DNA from: Thiobacillus sp.
Lineage (GTDB): Bacteria > Pseudomonadota > Gammaproteobacteria > Burkholderiales > Thiobacillaceae
Direction of reading: 5' to 3'
DNA: 64,000 nucleotides
Assembly: GCA_021166845.1 (NCBI GenBank)
Contig: JAJPEP010000052.1
Coordinates: 37,546-101,545 of the forward strand
How positions within the stretch are numbered: the stretch's first letter is position 1; each line of letters begins with the position of its first letter. Position numbers and translations under genes: made by a program. Of the stretch, positions 17,164-26,643 are shown one piece after another. A model generated the notes under the pieces. The model did not search any database. It saw only the letters and a list, made by a program, of their open reading frames with translations, and had not been told where the DNA came from.

Positions 17164-18081
17164 TTAAGGCCGCCCCTCCTGCCAGAGCAGGAAGATAAAC
17201 GGTTGTTTTGGGTCTGGTGCCAACTTTGCGACCGCCTCCCGGACGAACTGCGTGCCGTCCGACGCTTTCGCAATCGACCGAAGATTATACACTTGGCTTG
17301 CAGCGCCGGATTCGAATCCGGCGGCCTGCGGGAAAGGCAGTGGCGCCTGCTCCGCGGCCAGCATCTCCTCGCGCTGGGCGAGATAGGCATCCACGTCCGC
17401 TTCGGTCACGTTGGGCAGGGCCAGCAGCACCTGGCGCGGCGCCAGCGTACTGTTGATGCCGGGCGATCGGGAAAACACGGTGAGCGCGCCCGCCAGTTTT
17501 CGATACAAGTCGGGGGTGACGCCGATGACCCGCTGGAGTTCGTCGACGGTCTGGAACGCGGCGTTGGTCGGAATATAGGGCAATCCCATGGCCTCGTAAC
17601 GGTCCCGCTCCGCCCCCTGGGGGCGCGTAAGCTCGTCGACATCCCGCCAGTCCAGGATGGCATCGAGTAGTTGATTGGCCTGTTCTTCATCCAGCCCGGC
17701 GGACAGCAACAGCCCCTTGAGCAAGGCGTCGCTGGCGGTATTGAGGTCGATTTTGGCGGATTCGTCGCGCATGACGAGACGAATCTCGGCGGCATCCAGG
17801 CTGAACAGGTGCGTCCGGCTGTCGGCCTTCCATCTCTCCGCATCGGTCGCCGGCCTGGCCAGTTCGTAAAGGCCGCGATGGACGCCGGCATCGGCCAGGG
17901 CGCGCGCCCTGGCGAGGGAAACCAGATTGCCGGCGACCAGGGCGGTGCTGCGCGCGCCATAGACGAAGCTGCCCGCAATGACGGCCAGCAGGGCGACGAC
18001 CCAGAGCACGAGGATCAGCGCGATGCCGCGCTCGAACCGGTTTGGGCGGGCCGATCGGGAGGATGCGTCGCGCATGCTCAT
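17164..18081 (-). CDS. gspK: Type II secretion minor pseudopilin GspK
   Basis: A 305-residue tip pseudopilin. After a positively charged leader comes RGIALILVLWVVALLAVIAG: the prepilin cleavage Gly is present, but the +5 Glu of other pseudopilins is absent, which is normal for GspK. The large alpha domain with helix-hairpin-helix-like repeats follows (KIDLNTASDALLKGLL, FQTVDELQRVIGV). The start at 18081 overlaps the gspJ stop as ATGA. A prepilin peptidase (GspO/PilD) needed to process it is not in the window. Confidence 0.9.
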   Translation of the reverse strand: MSMRDASSRSARPNRFERGIALILVLWVVALLAVIAGSFVYGARSTALVAGNLVSLARARALADAGVHRGLYELARPATDAERWKADSRTHLFSLDAAEIRLVMRDESAKIDLNTASDALLKGLLLSAGLDEEQANQLLDAILDWRDVDELTRPQGAERDRYEAMGLPYIPTNAAFQTVDELQRVIGVTPDLYRKLAGALTVFSRSPGINSTLAPRQVLLALPNVTEADVDAYLAQREEMLAAEQAPLPFPQAAGFESGAASQVYNLRSIAKASDGTQFVREAVAKLAPDPKQPFIFLLWQEGRP

Positions 18082-18698
18082 TGCGTCCTGGCCCGAAGCG
18101 CGGCGACGATATCCGGCCAGGTTTCGCCGTTTTCCATGGTCAATCGCAGGCGGATCAGCTCGGGGGGCGTTTTTTGATCCAGCCATTGATCGTGCCAGGC
18201 GGGATCTTCCGTTTCCGACTGGGCTCCGAAGTAGGCCAATGCCATTTCCTTGACGGCTTTTATCAGCACCTTGGGTTCGGCTTGTTCAATAGGCTCGAAA
18301 CCCGGCGCGCCCGGGTCGGGCAATCGCCAGCGCATCGCCAGGTCGCGCCCGGTCTCGCCGTCGACCAGGTCGAGGGCGATGAGGTGGTTGCCGGATGCGC
18401 CGTCGTGCATCGCCACTGTCCCGACGAAGCGCAGGGACTCGGCTTCGCCGGCGAAGGCAAGCCGGTCCTCTTCGCCCACCCGCCAGCGCAAGGGGTAAGT
18501 TTGCTCGATGGCGCGCCGGATGAAATCGACGACGACCGCCTGCCGCGAGGAGGTCGCCATGCGCTGTTCGCCCGCCTCCCAGCTCCGCGTCCCGAGATTC
18601 AGCCCCGCGAACAGCAGGCTCAGGATGAAGCCCACCAAGGTCATGCCGATGAGCAATTCCAGGAGGGTGAAGCCTTGCGAGCGGCGCATGGGGTTCAT
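18078..18698 (-). CDS. gspJ: Type II secretion minor pseudopilin GspJ
   Basis: A 206-residue pseudopilin beginning MNPMRRSQGFTLLELLIGM, with the prepilin peptidase site between Gly and Phe and Glu at +5. The long globular domain (RQAVVVDFIRRAIEQTYPLRW, LALDLVD) is typical of GspJ, which forms the pseudopilus tip with GspI and GspK. ATGA overlap with the gspI stop fixes the start at 18698; the open frame further upstream to 18860 lies inside gspI. Confidence 0.92.
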   Translation of the reverse strand: MNPMRRSQGFTLLELLIGMTLVGFILSLLFAGLNLGTRSWEAGEQRMATSSRQAVVVDFIRRAIEQTYPLRWRVGEEDRLAFAGEAESLRFVGTVAMHDGASGNHLIALDLVDGETGRDLAMRWRLPDPGAPGFEPIEQAEPKVLIKAVKEMALAYFGAQSETEDPAWHDQWLDQKTPPELIRLRLTMENGETWPDIVAALRARTQ

Positions 18699-19093
18699 GG
18701 CCGGGGCGCCGCGCGCAGGGTGACGAAACGAAGGACGCGCGGTTTCGTGGCGGCGTGGTCCCAGTTCACGGCGACTTCCACCTGGTACAGGTCGACCGGC
18801 GCGCTTGCGTCCTCCAGGGGTTGGTCGCCCGTTTCGTAACGCTGCACCGAGGTGCGCCACGTATAGCCCGGTTCCGCCCCGCCCGTGCTCTCGCCCTCGG
18901 CCAGGGGCGTTTCAACGCCGACGGCCGCCAGCTGCGATTCGGCGATGGCCACGGCCCGGCTGTAGTGCTCCGCCGTGCCGATATTGCCGAGTCCTCCGGA
19001 GAAGATGCGCATGAGCACCCCCAGCGCCAGGGCGAGGACGATGAAGGCGACCAGCACCTCCAGCAGGGAAAAGCCCCGGCAGGACCGCTTCAC
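18695..19093 (-). CDS. gspI: Type II secretion minor pseudopilin GspI
   Basis: A 132-residue pseudopilin, MKRSCRGFSLLEVLVAF, with cleavage site Gly-Phe and Glu at +5. The C-terminal part has the GspI pattern of a short beta sheet ending VLRFVTLRAAPRP. The GTG start overlaps the gspH stop (GTGA). It is expected to nucleate the tip complex with GspJ and GspK. Confidence 0.9.
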   Translation of the reverse strand: MKRSCRGFSLLEVLVAFIVLALALGVLMRIFSGGLGNIGTAEHYSRAVAIAESQLAAVGVETPLAEGESTGGAEPGYTWRTSVQRYETGDQPLEDASAPVDLYQVEVAVNWDHAATKPRVLRFVTLRAAPRP

Positions 19094-19539
19094 GGCGTAT
19101 CCAGAATCTCGACCTGGCCGGTGAGCCAGTCAATATCGATGAGGTATTTGCGTTCGCCCATGGCCAGGCTCACCCGGCCTCCGGTCGAACTGCCGTCGGG
19201 ATAGAAACGGATGGCGGCGGTGCTGGCGTCGGTAACCTCGCCCTGGGCGGTGTAGACCCCGATTTCCGCCTGTCGCGGCAGCTTGCGGGACTTGCTGTCT
19301 CCGCTCAGCAGGAAACTGCGCGTCTCGACATCCAGGGTCAGGGTCGCCTCGCCCCGGCTGATGATCGCCTGGGAACGCGCTTTGCGCAGGCCGGCCGCCA
19401 CCTGGCGGGCCCCCGCCTTGAGCTCGGCGGTCGAACCGCCGACGCCGAACATCGGCGGTATCAGGGCGTAGGTCATTGCCAGCAGCGCCAGCACGACCAG
19501 CAGTTCCAGCAGGGTGAAGCCTGCTTGACGGGCTATCAC
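19090..19539 (-). CDS. gspH: Type II secretion minor pseudopilin GspH
   Basis: A 149-residue pseudopilin with a short leader and AGFTLLELLVVLALLAM, cleaved after Gly. The soluble part (KAGARQVAAGLRKARSQAIISRGEATLTLDVE and FYPDGSSTGGRVSL) matches the GspH/FimT fold. The GTG at 19539 overlaps the gspG TGA stop, so it is preferred over the TTG one codon earlier. Confidence 0.9.
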   Translation of the reverse strand: MIARQAGFTLLELLVVLALLAMTYALIPPMFGVGGSTAELKAGARQVAAGLRKARSQAIISRGEATLTLDVETRSFLLSGDSKSRKLPRQAEIGVYTAQGEVTDASTAAIRFYPDGSSTGGRVSLAMGERKYLIDIDWLTGQVEILDTP

Positions 19540-19967
19540 CAACTCACGATGTCCCGGTCCTCGCCCTCGCCGCCCTCGCGCCCGTCGGCGCCGAGGCTGG
19601 AGAGGTCGAAAGCGCCATGCTGGCCCGGGGATGCATAGATATAGTCAGCGCCCCACGGATCCTTGGGGACGGTCTTTTTCTTCAGGTACGGGCCGTTCCA
19701 GTTGGTCGCCCCCCCCGGCGCCTCGACCAGTGCCTGCAGGCCTTCCTGGGTGTTGGGATGGCGCCCGACCTCAAGCTTGTACATGTCGAGCGCCGCCCCG
19801 AACTCCTCGACCTGGAGCTGGGCCGTGTCGGACTTGGCGCTGGAGACGTATTTCATCACGCGCGGCCCCGCCAGCGCCGCGAGCATGCCGAGGATAACCA
19901 GAACCACCAGCAGTTCGAGCAGGGTGAAGCCGCGCTGCGCCCTCGCCAGTTTTGATTTGAACACCAT
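19536..19967 (-). CDS. gspG: Type II secretion major pseudopilin GspG
   Basis: The main pseudopilus subunit, 143 residues. Leader MVFKSKLARAQRG precedes FTLLELLVVLVILGMLAAL. The globular part has the GspG hallmarks GRHPNTQEGLQALVE, GPYLKKKTVPKDPWG and the C-terminal calcium loop region LGADGREGGEGEDRDIVSW. AGGAG lies 11 nt before the ATG at 19967; an ATG at 19991 is an alternative. A 249-bp gap containing a dispersed repeat separates it from gspF, so gspG may have an additional promoter. Confidence 0.94.
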   Translation of the reverse strand: MVFKSKLARAQRGFTLLELLVVLVILGMLAALAGPRVMKYVSSAKSDTAQLQVEEFGAALDMYKLEVGRHPNTQEGLQALVEAPGGATNWNGPYLKKKTVPKDPWGADYIYASPGQHGAFDLSSLGADGREGGEGEDRDIVSW

Positions 19968-19999
19968 ATATCGAGAGTCTCCTGTTTGCAAAAAATTAT

Positions 20000-20087
20000 C
20001 CCGGATTGTTCATTAGCGCGAGATGCTTCGCGCAGGGTGCACTCGGTGCGCCTTCGGGCGTAAATCGGTGCACGGAGTGCACCCTAC
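20000..20087 (-). repeat. Dispersed palindromic repeat, copy A (between gspF and gspG)
   Basis: On the minus strand this reads GTAGGGTGCACTCCGTGCAC..., then ACGCCCGAAGG, a reverse arm GAGTGCACCCT and a tail AATGAACAATCCGGG. The same order, with few changes, recurs at 27160-27248 on the plus strand. The arms GGTGCACTCCGTGCACC are themselves palindromic. The element interrupts the secretion operon in a non-coding gap. Confidence 0.8.
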
Positions 20088-20216
20088 GTACCATAAAGTG
20101 AGCAATCTGGGCTTATCCTGACGCCGGGCCAACAACATCATGCGACCCCTTCGATTTCGTAGGGGCCGCACGGCGCACCCTACAGGGTTTCTTCGGCGCG
20201 AGAACCTGTCCACCGG

Positions 20217-21431
20217 TCATACCGCCAGTTCGTTGACGCTCAGGATGGCCACCAGAATGGACATGATGATGGCGCCGATGAGCAGCCCCAAGCCCAGGAT
20301 CAACGCGGGTTCGAGCAAGCCGAGGGTGCGTTTGACCGCGGTCTTCACTTCCCGGTCGAAAACGTCGGCGACCTGGATGAGCATTTCGGACAGCCGCCCG
20401 GTTTCCTCGCCGACCATGACCATGTGCACGCCCAGCCTTGGAAAAACCTCGGCTTCCATGAGCGGCACGCCAAGGCCCTTGCCTTCGCGCAGCTTGATCG
20501 CCACTTCGTCGATACGCTCGGCCATGACGCTGTTGGTCAGGGTTTCCTTGACGATGGACAGCGCGGACAACAAAGACACCCCATTGTCGAGCAAGGTTCC
20601 CAGGGTGCGGGAAAAACGGGCCATTTCGATCTTGGCCACCAGGTCGCCGATCAAAGGCAGGGCGAGAAAGCGCTCGTCCCAGCGATAGCGGCTGTCCGGG
20701 TCGGCCATCTGGCGCTTGAACATGGCATACAAGACCATGCTGCCGCCAATCAGCGCCCACCACCAGGCCTGGAAGAACTCGCCAGCGCCAACGACGATCT
20801 GCGTCGCCAGGGGGAGGGCCTTGCCGGATTCCTCGAACATCTGGGTGAACTGCGGCACGACGAAAATCAGCAGAACGACGACCGAAACCACCGCGACCAT
20901 GACCAGGATGGCCGGGTAGATCAGCGCGGATTTGACGGTTTCCCTGAGATCCTTGGCGCGCTCCATGAACTCGGTCAGGCGGAGCATGACGACTTCCAGC
21001 GCGCCGCCCGCCTCGCCCGCGCGGATCATGTTGAGATAAAAACGGGAGAAGACGCCCTGCTGGGCGTCCAGCGCGGCAAACAGGGATGAGCCGCCGCGCA
21101 CGTTCTGACGAACCTCGCCGAGGATTTCGGCGACCTCATCGTTGGCCGAAAGATTGACCACGATTTCCAGGGCACGGTCGAGCGGCAGGCCGGCGCGCAG
21201 CAGCGTGGATATCTCGCGCGTCATCATGGCGATTTCGTCCTGGCTCACCCGCGCGCGTCCGAATCCGCCCAGCCACCCCCCGCCGCTGCCCGCGGTCGCC
21301 TCTTCAATCTGGATCGGCATGAAGCCCTGCGCCTGAAGGTGCTCGGCCACCGAATCCGGCCCGCGCGCCTCCATTTCACCTTCGAGGATGCTCCCCTGCG
21401 CGTCTGCCGCCTTGTACTGAAACAGTGGCAT
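20217..21431 (-). CDS. gspF: Type II secretion inner-membrane platform protein GspF
   Basis: Polytopic platform protein of 404 residues, the standard length. Two GspF domains repeat: one around residues 70-195 (FTREISTLLRAGLPLDRALEIV-like) and one around 270-395 (RFSRTLGTLLDNGVSLLSAL and the TGRLSEMLIQVADVFDREV segment). Three membrane helices are visible, near 170-190, 220-240 and 375-400. It starts 2 bp after the gspE stop. GspF couples the GspE motor to pseudopilus assembly. Confidence 0.95.
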   Translation of the reverse strand: MPLFQYKAADAQGSILEGEMEARGPDSVAEHLQAQGFMPIQIEEATAGSGGGWLGGFGRARVSQDEIAMMTREISTLLRAGLPLDRALEIVVNLSANDEVAEILGEVRQNVRGGSSLFAALDAQQGVFSRFYLNMIRAGEAGGALEVVMLRLTEFMERAKDLRETVKSALIYPAILVMVAVVSVVVLLIFVVPQFTQMFEESGKALPLATQIVVGAGEFFQAWWWALIGGSMVLYAMFKRQMADPDSRYRWDERFLALPLIGDLVAKIEMARFSRTLGTLLDNGVSLLSALSIVKETLTNSVMAERIDEVAIKLREGKGLGVPLMEAEVFPRLGVHMVMVGEETGRLSEMLIQVADVFDREVKTAVKRTLGLLEPALILGLGLLIGAIIMSILVAILSVNELAV

Positions 21432-21433
21432 TC

Positions 21434-23146
21434 TCAGTCTTCCCGGGTCACGCGCAGCACTTCTTCGAGGGTGATCACTCCGGCAATGACTTTGCGCAAG
21501 CCATCCTCATACAGGGTCTGCATGCCCTCTTCGATGGCCTGTCGGCGGATCTCCCCGGATACGGCATGACGCATGATCAGACTGCGTATCGTATCGGTCA
21601 TCGGCAGCATTTCCATGATGCCAAGTCGACCGCTATATCCGGTGCCGCCACAGGACTCGCAGCCTACGGGCCGGTATAAAACGATGGGCGAATCGCCAGC
21701 GAACCGTTTGAGGTCGAACTCCCGCACGACTTCGGGCAGGGGTTCATACGGTTCGCGGCAGGCCTTGCAAAGCGAACGCACCAGGCGCTGGGCCAGGATG
21801 CCGTTCACGGTGGAAGTCAGCAGGTAGTCCTCCACCCCCATATCGAGCAAGCGGTTGACCGTGCTGGAGGCATCGTTGGTGTGCAGCGTGGAGATCACCA
21901 TGTGTCCGGTGAGCGCCGACTGCACCGCGATCTGGGCCGTCTCCAGGTCGCGGATCTCGCCGATCATGATGACGTCGGGGTCCTGGCGCACGATGGAGCG
22001 CAGCGCGTTGGCAAAGGTCAGGCCGATCTGCGGCTTGACCTGAATCTGGTTGATGCCCTCCATCTGGTATTCCACCGGGTCTTCCACGGTGAGGATCTTG
22101 ACGTCCGGCTTGTTCAGCAGCTGGAGTGCCGTGTAGAGCGTGGTGGTCTTGCCGCTGCCGGTGGGGCCGGTGACCAGCACGATGCCATGCGGCTGGGTGA
22201 GCGCGTCGAGAAACAGCTTGAGCGTCGCCGGATCGAACCCCAGGGTATCGAAATTGAGCGGCACGCCGCCCTTGTCCAGCACCCGCATGACCACGCTTTC
22301 GCCGTGCATGGTCGGCACGGTGGACACGCGCAGGTCGATTTCCTTGTTCTTTGCCTTCAACTTGATGCGACCGTCCTGCGGCAAGCGGCGCTCGGCGATG
22401 TCCAGATTGGCCATGATCTTGATGCGCGAAATCACCGCCGCCGACAGTCGACGCGGCGGCGATTCCACCTCCTGCATCACGCCGTCCACCCGGAAGCGCA
22501 CGATCAGGCGGCTCTCGAACGGCTCGACATGGATGTCCGAGGCGCGCGCGTCGAGGGCGCGTTCCATGATCAGGCTGACCACGCGGATAACCGGCGCTTC
22601 GCTGGCCAGATCTTTCAGATGCTGGACGTCGCTGCTCTCTTCCAGTTCGACCGGCCCTTCGGCCTCGCCGACGATCTGTCCGATGCTGCTACGGCCCGCG
22701 ATATAAAGCCGCTCGAAAGCAGCGTCGATCTCACCCGGCAAGCCGAGCAGAACGGTGATCTCCCGCCCGGTTGCCAAATGGAATGCATGGATGACATAGC
22801 GGTCGAGCGGGTCGGCCATCGCCAGCACCAGGCGATCGGCGCCCTCGTGCACGGGCAGGGCGCGGGCTTCCTGGAGAAACTTGGTCGATACCCGCTCCTC
22901 GAAGACCGGCAAGGCGGGGTAGTCCTCGGCCGTGGCCAGGGGGATGCCAAGCTGCTCCGACAACGCCTGGTACAAAACCTTCTCGGCGACCCAGCCCTGC
23001 CTGACCAGGATTGCGCCAAGCCGCTCCGAGCCACCCGCATCTTTCTGCAGCTTGAGCGCGGCCAGCAAGTTTGTCCGCTCCAGCGCCCCCCGCCCAACCA
23101 GGATTTCACCGATGAGTTTTTTTGACAAAACAGGTCGTCTCAACAA
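21434..23146 (-). CDS. gspE: Type II secretion assembly ATPase GspE
   Basis: Hexameric ATPase that powers pseudopilus assembly, 570 residues. An N-terminal GspE/MshE domain (GERLGAILVRQGWV-like) is followed by the RecA-like core with Walker A GPTGSGKTTTL, Asp box LTVEDPVEY, Walker B region DPDVIMIGEIRD and His box ALTGHMVISTLHTND. The zinc-binding tetracysteine motif is CKAC with CESC about 40 residues later. No ATG is available at the front; TTG at 23146 or nearby TTG codons must serve. It is the first gene of the operon and faces the divergent esterase gene across about 150 bp. Confidence 0.94.
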   Translation of the reverse strand: MLRRPVLSKKLIGEILVGRGALERTNLLAALKLQKDAGGSERLGAILVRQGWVAEKVLYQALSEQLGIPLATAEDYPALPVFEERVSTKFLQEARALPVHEGADRLVLAMADPLDRYVIHAFHLATGREITVLLGLPGEIDAAFERLYIAGRSSIGQIVGEAEGPVELEESSDVQHLKDLASEAPVIRVVSLIMERALDARASDIHVEPFESRLIVRFRVDGVMQEVESPPRRLSAAVISRIKIMANLDIAERRLPQDGRIKLKAKNKEIDLRVSTVPTMHGESVVMRVLDKGGVPLNFDTLGFDPATLKLFLDALTQPHGIVLVTGPTGSGKTTTLYTALQLLNKPDVKILTVEDPVEYQMEGINQIQVKPQIGLTFANALRSIVRQDPDVIMIGEIRDLETAQIAVQSALTGHMVISTLHTNDASSTVNRLLDMGVEDYLLTSTVNGILAQRLVRSLCKACREPYEPLPEVVREFDLKRFAGDSPIVLYRPVGCESCGGTGYSGRLGIMEMLPMTDTIRSLIMRHAVSGEIRRQAIEEGMQTLYEDGLRKVIAGVITLEEVLRVTRED

Positions 23147-23300
23147 CTAAAGAACATTATTGTATTTCATCGGCTCAAAAATACGGCGGGCGCCGAGCGG
23201 GACGTTTTTGACGCTTGCCCCTTATGATTCAGTCCCCGAATGAAATCAACCGCAACAGCCAGATTTCTGGAATCCCCCCCACCCCCGGTAAAATTCCGGG

Positions 23301-23858
23301 ATGATTGTCTATCTCCACGGCTTCAATTCCTCCCCCGCGTCCGGCAAGGCCCGCCAACTCGGCGAGCATATGGCCCGCATCGACCGGCTCGCGGATTACT
23401 ATTGCCCGGCGCTGCCCAACAGCCCGCGCGAGGCCGTCGCACTCGTCGAGGCCGAACTGGAACGCCGCCGCCCCGAATCGGTCACCCTGGTCGGCAGTTC
23501 GCTGGGCGGTTTTTACGCCACCCATCTGGTGGAAAAGCACGGCTGGAAGGCGGTGCTGGTGAACCCGGCGGTGCACGCCCATAAACTGCTGCGCGCCGCG
23601 CTCGGCCCGCAGACCAACTGGCACACCGGCGAGTCGTGGGTGCTCACCGAGGCGCATCTGAATGAACTCGCGGCGCTGGATGTCGAAGCCATCGCCCGCC
23701 CCGAACGCTATCTGCTGCTGGTGCAGACCGGCGACGAGGTGCTCGATTACCGCGATGCGGTGGCCTACTACGCGGGGGCCACGCAGATCATCGAAGAAGG
23801 CGGCGACCACGGCTTTGCCGGGTTCGAACGCCACTACCAAACCATTCTGGATTTCTGA
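23301..23858 (+). CDS. YqiA-like alpha/beta-hydrolase (esterase)
   Basis: A 185-residue cytoplasmic hydrolase of the YqiA/YcfP family. MIVYLHGFNSSP carries the oxyanion-region HGF, the nucleophile Ser is in the elbow VGSSLGGFY, the acid in QTGDEVLDY and the His in GGDHGFAGF. Such enzymes hydrolyse short acyl esters; the physiological substrate is unknown. The stop overlaps the start of the exoribonuclease gene by one base (TGATG), so the two form an operon. Confidence 0.88.
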   Translation: MIVYLHGFNSSPASGKARQLGEHMARIDRLADYYCPALPNSPREAVALVEAELERRRPESVTLVGSSLGGFYATHLVEKHGWKAVLVNPAVHAHKLLRAALGPQTNWHTGESWVLTEAHLNELAALDVEAIARPERYLLLVQTGDEVLDYRDAVAYYAGATQIIEEGGDHGFAGFERHYQTILDF

Positions 23859-25723
23859 TGCACCTTATTTTTGAAGAAGACGGCCATTTCAAGGCCGGTT
23901 CCATCCTGTCCGAAACCGATGCCACGGCGCAGGTGGAAACCGCCTCGGGCAAGCGCAGCAAGATCAAGGCGGCCAATATCCTGCTGCGTTTCGCCGCACC
24001 GGCGCCGACCGAGGCGATAGCCGAAGCGGAAACGCTGGCGGCGGAGCTCGACGCCGATTTTCTGTGGGAGGCGGCGGGCGCCGACGAGTTCGGCTTCGAG
24101 CAGCTGGCGCAGGAATATTACGGCCACGCGCCGACGCCGCCGGAATCGTTGGCGCTGCTGCTGAAGCTGCACGGCTCGCCGATCCATTTCCACAAAAGAG
24201 GCAAGGGCCGCTACCGCCCCGCCCCGGCCGAAACGCTGGCTGCGGCCAAGGCCGGCCTGGAGAAAAAACGGCTGGCGGCGGAGCGGCAGGCGCATCTGGC
24301 GGTGGAACTGGCTGCCTTCCGGCTGCCCGAGGAATACGCCTCGCTGATCCCGCGCATCCTTATCGCGCCGGACAGGAACACGCTGGAGTACAAGGCGCTG
24401 GAAGACGCGGCGGCGGCCACCGGGCTGTCGCCGTTGCGGCTGATCGAACGCTGCGGCGCGATTCCGTCGACGCTCGACTTCCACCTGGCGAGCTTCCTGC
24501 TGGAATACTTTCCGCGCGGCACCGGCTTCGCGCCGGTCACCGAGCCCGCCGACCCGCCCGAACTGCCGAAAAGCGGCGTGCGCGCATTCTCGATGGACGA
24601 CGAGGCGACCACCGAGATCGACGATGCGCTGTCGGTCGAATGGCTCGACGACGGCAGCATCCGCGTCGGCATCCATATCGCCGCGCCTGCGCTCGGCATC
24701 GCGCCGGGCTCCGAACTCGACAAGGTGGCGCGCGAGCGGCTGTCGACCGTGTACTACCCGGGCAACAAGATCACCATGCTGCCGGAGGCGCTGATCCACC
24801 ACTACACGCTGGGCGAAACCCACGACTGTCCGGCGCTGTCGCTGTACGTCGACGTGGCGCCCGACCTGCGCGTGCTCGGCACCGAGTCCCGGCTCGAAAT
24901 GGTGCACATCGCCGACAACCTGCGCCACGAGACGCTGGAAGTGCTGTTCAACGACGAGACCCTGCGCAATCCGGCGGCGCCCGATTACCCCTACCGCCGC
25001 GAACTGGAATGGCTGCGCGATTTCGCCGCCGTGCTCGAAGCCGGGCGCGGCAAGGCCGACACGGTCGACCGCGTCGACTACAATTTCAAGCTCGACGGCG
25101 AGCGCATCAGCATCGTGCCGCGCAAGCGCGGCAGCCCGATCGACAAGGTGGTGTCCGAGCTGATGATCTTCGCCAACGCGCATTGGGGCGGCTGGCTGGC
25201 GGAGAACCGCGTGCCCGGCATTTATCGCGCGCAGTCCAACGGCAAGACGCGCATGACCACCGCGCCCGACCCGCACGTCGGCCTCGGCGTCGATCAATAT
25301 GCGTGGTCGTCGTCGCCCCTGCGGCGCTACGTCGACCTGGTCAACCAGCGCCAGCTGATTTCATTGGTGCAGGGCAGCGACCCGGCGTACCCGCCGCGCA
25401 GCGAGCAGCTGTTTTCGGTGGTGCGCGAATTCGAGCTGGCGTACGACGCCTACAACGAGTTCCAGCGGCGGCTGGAGCGCTACTGGATGCTGCGCTGGAT
25501 GCAACAGGAAAACATTCAGGAGGTCACCGCCAGCGTCATCCGCGAAGACCTGGTGCGCTTCGACAGCCTGCCGCTGGTGACGCGCGCGCCGTCGGTATTG
25601 GGTGTCGCGCCGGGCGCCAAGGTGCGGCTGGCGATTTCCAGCATCGACCTGCTCGACATCGACTTTCACGCCGAGCTCATGGAAACGCTGACGCCGCCTG
25701 ACAGCAGCGTCGCCCTTCCGTAA
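23858..25723 (+). CDS. RNB-domain exoribonuclease (RNase II/R family)
   Basis: A 621-residue 3'-5' exoribonuclease. The RNB catalytic core begins near residue 240 with FSMDDEATTEIDDALSVE, containing the clustered Asp residues that bind Mg2+. DKVARERLSTVYYPGNKITMLP and the QYAWSSSPLRRYVDLVNQRQL segment complete the signature. The N-terminus has only a short beta domain, and there is no long basic S1 tail, so the protein is closer to the short beta/cyanobacterial-type RNB proteins than to E. coli RNase R. It is co-transcribed with the YqiA-like gene. Confidence 0.9.
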   Translation: MHLIFEEDGHFKAGSILSETDATAQVETASGKRSKIKAANILLRFAAPAPTEAIAEAETLAAELDADFLWEAAGADEFGFEQLAQEYYGHAPTPPESLALLLKLHGSPIHFHKRGKGRYRPAPAETLAAAKAGLEKKRLAAERQAHLAVELAAFRLPEEYASLIPRILIAPDRNTLEYKALEDAAAATGLSPLRLIERCGAIPSTLDFHLASFLLEYFPRGTGFAPVTEPADPPELPKSGVRAFSMDDEATTEIDDALSVEWLDDGSIRVGIHIAAPALGIAPGSELDKVARERLSTVYYPGNKITMLPEALIHHYTLGETHDCPALSLYVDVAPDLRVLGTESRLEMVHIADNLRHETLEVLFNDETLRNPAAPDYPYRRELEWLRDFAAVLEAGRGKADTVDRVDYNFKLDGERISIVPRKRGSPIDKVVSELMIFANAHWGGWLAENRVPGIYRAQSNGKTRMTTAPDPHVGLGVDQYAWSSSPLRRYVDLVNQRQLISLVQGSDPAYPPRSEQLFSVVREFELAYDAYNEFQRRLERYWMLRWMQQENIQEVTASVIREDLVRFDSLPLVTRAPSVLGVAPGAKVRLAISSIDLLDIDFHAELMETLTPPDSSVALP

Positions 25724-25752
25724 AATCGGGCCTGCCCCAACTTCCGGTTCCC

Positions 25753-26643
25753 ATGGTGTCCGCCCAGCCTCTTCCCCTCGCCGAGCCGTCCAAGCAAGGC
25801 ACCCGCATGGCGCTGGCCCTGCTGGCGTCGGCCGCGGTGCACGGCATGATGCTGTCGACCCAGTTCGTGCAGATCAACCCGCGCCTGTTCGAGGACCCCA
25901 ACATGCCGATGGAAGTGGTGCTGGTCAACGCCAAAACCGCGGAGGCGCCGCTCAATCCAGACGCACTGGCGCAGGTGAGCCTGGCCGGCGGCGGCAATAC
26001 CGATGAAGACCGGCGACTGAAGAGCCCGCTGCCCGCCAGCAGCCAAACCCGGAGCGGAAGCGAGGAAGCCGCCTTGCAGGCGCGCGTGGCCGAACTGGAG
26101 CAGCAGGCCAAAACCCTGTTGAGCCAGCTCCAGCCCAATGGCCAGCTGCAGGAGCGCCCGCAGGCCGCGCCGCCCGCGCCGGTTCAGCCCGCCATCGACG
26201 CCAGCCAGCTCAACCTGCAGGCGCGTGAAATGGCGCAGTTGCAGGCGCGCATCTCGCAGCAGTGGGATGCATACCAGAAGCGCCCCAAACGCGCCTTTGT
26301 CGGGGCCAACGTCAAGGAATACGCGTTTGCGCGCTACGTCGAGGACTGGGTCACCAAGGTCGAACGCGTCGGCAACGTCAACTACCCCGAAGCCGCGCGC
26401 CGCCAGGGCCTGTACGGCAGCCTCAGGCTGACCGTGTCGATCCACTCCGATGGCCGCATCGAAAAGGTCGATATCGATCGCTCGTCCGGCTTCAAGATCC
26501 TCGACACCGCGGCGATCCGGATCGTCGAACTCGCCGCGCCCTACGCACGCTTCCCCGACGACATGCGGGAAAAGGCCGATATCCTGTCGATCACCCGCAC
26601 CTGGACCTTCACCCGCTCGGACCAGCTCGTCGGTACGGACTGA
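25753..26643 (+). CDS. Energy transducer TonB-like protein
   Basis: A 296-residue bitopic protein: one inner-membrane helix at about 18-37, a coiled-coil stretch at about 95-130 (EEAALQARVAELEQQAKTLL), a Pro/Ala linker and a C-terminal TonB domain (NYPEAARRQGLYGSLRLTVSIHSDG). TonB energises outer-membrane receptors using ExbBD, which are not found here. Longer and with less of a Pro-rich rod than E. coli TonB. It lies 29 bp after the exoribonuclease gene and may share its transcript. Confidence 0.85.
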   Translation: MVSAQPLPLAEPSKQGTRMALALLASAAVHGMMLSTQFVQINPRLFEDPNMPMEVVLVNAKTAEAPLNPDALAQVSLAGGGNTDEDRRLKSPLPASSQTRSGSEEAALQARVAELEQQAKTLLSQLQPNGQLQERPQAAPPAPVQPAIDASQLNLQAREMAQLQARISQQWDAYQKRPKRAFVGANVKEYAFARYVEDWVTKVERVGNVNYPEAARRQGLYGSLRLTVSIHSDGRIEKVDIDRSSGFKILDTAAIRIVELAAPYARFPDDMREKADILSITRTWTFTRSDQLVGTD

